Source: JBBRVW01 sp963784645
GTDB lineage: Bacteria > Actinomycetota > Actinomycetes > JACCUZ01
Length of the DNA stretch: 64,000 nucleotides
Direction of reading: 5' to 3'
NCBI GenBank assembly: GCA_963784645.1
Contig: CAWARY010000011.1
Span: 287,996-351,995, forward strand
Shown here: in pieces, positions 59,892-64,000 of the stretch
Layout of the letters: the number at the start of each line of letters is the position of its first letter
Numbering within the stretch: position 1 is the first letter of the stretch
Notes under the pieces: model-generated
Database searches by the model: none
Seen by the model: the letters and a program-made list of their open reading frames with translations, nothing else
Told to the model about the DNA's origin: nothing
Made by a program: the position numbers and the translations under genes

Positions 59892-60608
59892 ATGGCGCGC
59901 ACCCCGTCCCGTCCGAGCCAGCCCCGGCAGCGACCGGTCGCCGGCCAGCGCAGCCGCGCCCGGCTGGACCCGGGCGGCGCCGCCCCTGTCGACGAGACCG
60001 CGGTCGCCGGTACGGAGGCCCGCGCGACGACACCGGCTCCCCGCCGCACGGCCGTGCTCGAGCCACCCGCAACCGCAGCCGTCGACAGCGCGGGCCCGGC
60101 TCCGGAGCTGCCCGACCGGCCCCGTCGGCGTACCGCCGACCTGCTCCTGATGGTCGCGGGCGTCGTGGTGGTGGCCCTGGTCCTCACGGCCACCCTGCTC
60201 ACCCTGCGGGCCCGCGGCGAGGACCGCACCGAGCGGGCCCGCACCGAGGCCGTCGCGGCCGCCGAGAGCCGTGCCGTCGACCTGCTGAGCTACGACTACC
60301 GCCACCTCGACCGCGACTTCGGCCGGGCCGCGGCGGGCCTGACAGGGGGCTTCGCGGACGACTACGCGACGACGACCGAGTCGGTGGTGCGGCCGACGGC
60401 CGAGCAGGTGCACGCCGTGGTGCAGGCCGAGGTCGTCTCCTCCTCGGTGGTCCGCGCCGCCCAGAACCAGGTCACGGTGCTGCTCTTCGTCAACCAGACC
60501 ACCACCTCGACCCGCGTCGAGGGACCGCAGGTCGACCTCAACCGGGTCCGGATGACCCTCCAGCGGGTCGGCGGCGACTGGAAGATCAGCAAGGTCACCG
60601 CCCTCTGA
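59892..60608 (+). CDS. Mce-associated membrane protein 2
   Basis: 238 residues: a Pro/Arg/Ala-rich cytoplasmic region (about 1-85), one span (about 90-112) and an external Mce-assoc domain (AVAAAESRAVDLLSYDYRHLDRDFGRAAAGLTGGFADDY, C-terminal VGGDWKISKVTAL). Last gene of the mce locus. Homologues stabilise Mce complexes. ATG 59892. Confidence 0.85.
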   Translation: MARTPSRPSQPRQRPVAGQRSRARLDPGGAAPVDETAVAGTEARATTPAPRRTAVLEPPATAAVDSAGPAPELPDRPRRRTADLLLMVAGVVVVALVLTATLLTLRARGEDRTERARTEAVAAAESRAVDLLSYDYRHLDRDFGRAAAGLTGGFADDYATTTESVVRPTAEQVHAVVQAEVVSSSVVRAAQNQVTVLLFVNQTTTSTRVEGPQVDLNRVRMTLQRVGGDWKISKVTAL

Positions 60609-60730
60609 CCTTGCCGGTGGGCCTCGCAGCCCGCCGTCCACGCCCGGTACCGCCTCCACGCCTGCCACGTCGACGGGTCAGAGCGCCTGGAAGAAGGTGC
60701 GCCCGGACCCGCCGTCCGCGCCCTCGTGCG

Positions 60731-60782
60731 GTGATCATGAAGGCTTTTGGGGGATAGATGCCTGAGAAGGCTTCATGATCAC
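60731..60782. repeat. Palindromic intergenic repeat, family B, copy 2
   Basis: 12-bp perfect arms GTGATCATGAAG/CTTCATGATCAC with a 28-base loop; arms extend with a partial CTT/AAG pairing. Arms and parts of the loop match copy 1 (31472-31533), with this copy in the reverse orientation by its loop. Confidence 0.65.
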
Positions 60783-60884
60783 TGGCAGGGGGCCGGTCGC
60801 GGACGGCGCGGAGCCGGCTACGCCGTCCTGGCTGCTCTGGGCCGAGCGGCCGGCAGACGTGGCTGCCCGCGCCCGTCGGTCCCA

Positions 60885-60935
60885 TGATCCACAGGGGATC
60901 GGTGGCACTTTCTCCAGCGGATCCGCTGTGGATCA
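60885..60935. repeat. Palindromic intergenic repeat, family A, copy 2
   Basis: 16-bp arms (one mismatch) TGATCCACAGGGGATC/GATCCGCTGTGGATCA, 19-base loop. The reverse complement matches copy 1 at 19999-20049 in both arms and about two thirds of the loop, including TGGAGAAAGT. Confidence 0.75.
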
Positions 60936-61110
60936 TGGAATCGGGCGGGCGAGCGGGTTCGGCGGGGTCTCACGACACCCCCGGGATCAGCGGAGAACCT
61001 TGACGCCGACCCCTCCCGGGTCCATCCTGCTCGGGCTGTGACATTGAGAGGGGAAGTCCGCAGGACCACTGCGGCGCAGGCCCCCGGCCCGTGAGGGTCG
61101 AGGGGGGCCT

Positions 61111-61139
61111 TTGCGGGCTGCCCGTGTGACGAGTATGCT
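61111..61139 (+). promoter_or_regulatory. Promoter of rpoB(C)
   Basis: TTGCGG (61111-61116), a 17-base spacer and TATGCT (61134-61139) form a good housekeeping-type promoter. Start would be near 61146, giving a leader of about 95 bases before rpoB. rpoB is therefore not only read from rplL. Confidence 0.65.
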
Positions 61140-61239
61140 GTCGCTTTGCGCTGCCACCTGACCTGACCCAGGGCTCTTGCCCGGGGTCGTCCGGCATGCG
61201 CGCACACAGAGAGTCCGGCAGCCCTCGGAAGGACCCCTC

Positions 61240-64000
<2,761 letters not shown>

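Larger units (their letters stand above)
60609..61239. other. mce-rpoB intergenic region
   Basis: The 631-bp gap holds one family B palindrome (60731-60782), one family A palindrome (60885-60935), the rpoB promoter (61111-61139) and an about 95-base leader to rpoB. I see no gene in it. The reverse strand is open across part of it but with no coding features. Confidence 0.65.

Overview
This is a high-GC chromosomal window from an actinomycete (Actinomycetota). The evidence is strong G/C third-position bias, frequent GTG starts, many 4-base stop/start overlaps, an F420-type LLM enzyme, an actinobacterial hydrogenase accessory set, HadAB dehydratase genes, a complete mce locus, and the order trnW-secE-nusG-rplK-rplA...rplJ-rplL...rpoB. 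I cannot assign a genus. I see no insertion sequence, prophage, CRISPR array or replication origin.

Layout. (1) 1-7936, minus strand: a [NiFe]-hydrogenase operon of the actinobacterial high-affinity type (group 1h). It runs small subunit, large subunit, a NifU/zinc-ribbon protein, three conserved accessory proteins, a maturation protease, a 39-residue membrane protein, hypA and the start of hypC, which leaves the window. (2) 8014-11442: a four-gene ABC-2 exporter. (3) 11481-13944: an RsbQ-like hydrolase with an RsbP-like PAS-GAF-PP2C phosphatase. (4) 14048-16948: an OsmC protein, a P-loop/LLM fusion protein and a RarD transporter. (5) 16945-28960: 2-oxoacid:ferredoxin oxidoreductase (korAB) divergent from a reduced complex I operon, nuoABCHIJKLMN, with no nuoD, E, F or G; htpX follows. 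(6) 29932-38232: a membrane glycosyltransferase, a MerR/sliding-clamp fusion, yajQ, a secreted GH25-like protein, a cupin, and a PspC-linked two-component system. (7) 38296-44160: tRNA-Tyr, tRNA-Thr and tRNA-Met, rpmG, a small membrane protein, hadA-hadB-murB, add, a 103-bp tandem repeat and an aminotransferase. (8) 44360-49522: tRNA-Trp, secE, nusG, rplK, rplA, an inserted lipoprotein-like gene, rplJ, rplL and a strong terminator. (9) 49684-60608: mceG, two yrbE genes, mceA-F and two Mce-associated membrane proteins. (10) 61111-64000: rpoB promoter and the first about 920 codons of rpoB.

How the parts may work together (inference). The hydrogenase could put electrons from trace H2 into respiration. 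KorAB makes reduced ferredoxin, and a complex I lacking the NADH module (EFG) is a plausible ferredoxin acceptor, although the missing nuoD would have to come from elsewhere. The RsbQP pair suggests energy-stress signalling. The mce locus is a lipid-import system placed between rplL and rpoB.

Two families of roughly 50-60-bp palindromic intergenic repeats recur (19999/60885 and 31472/60731). Several otherwise well-conserved genes carry single-base frame breaks (korA, nuoK/nuoL, the cupin, mceF, the first Mce-associated gene). This looks more like residual sequence error than decay, and corrected extents are given for those genes.
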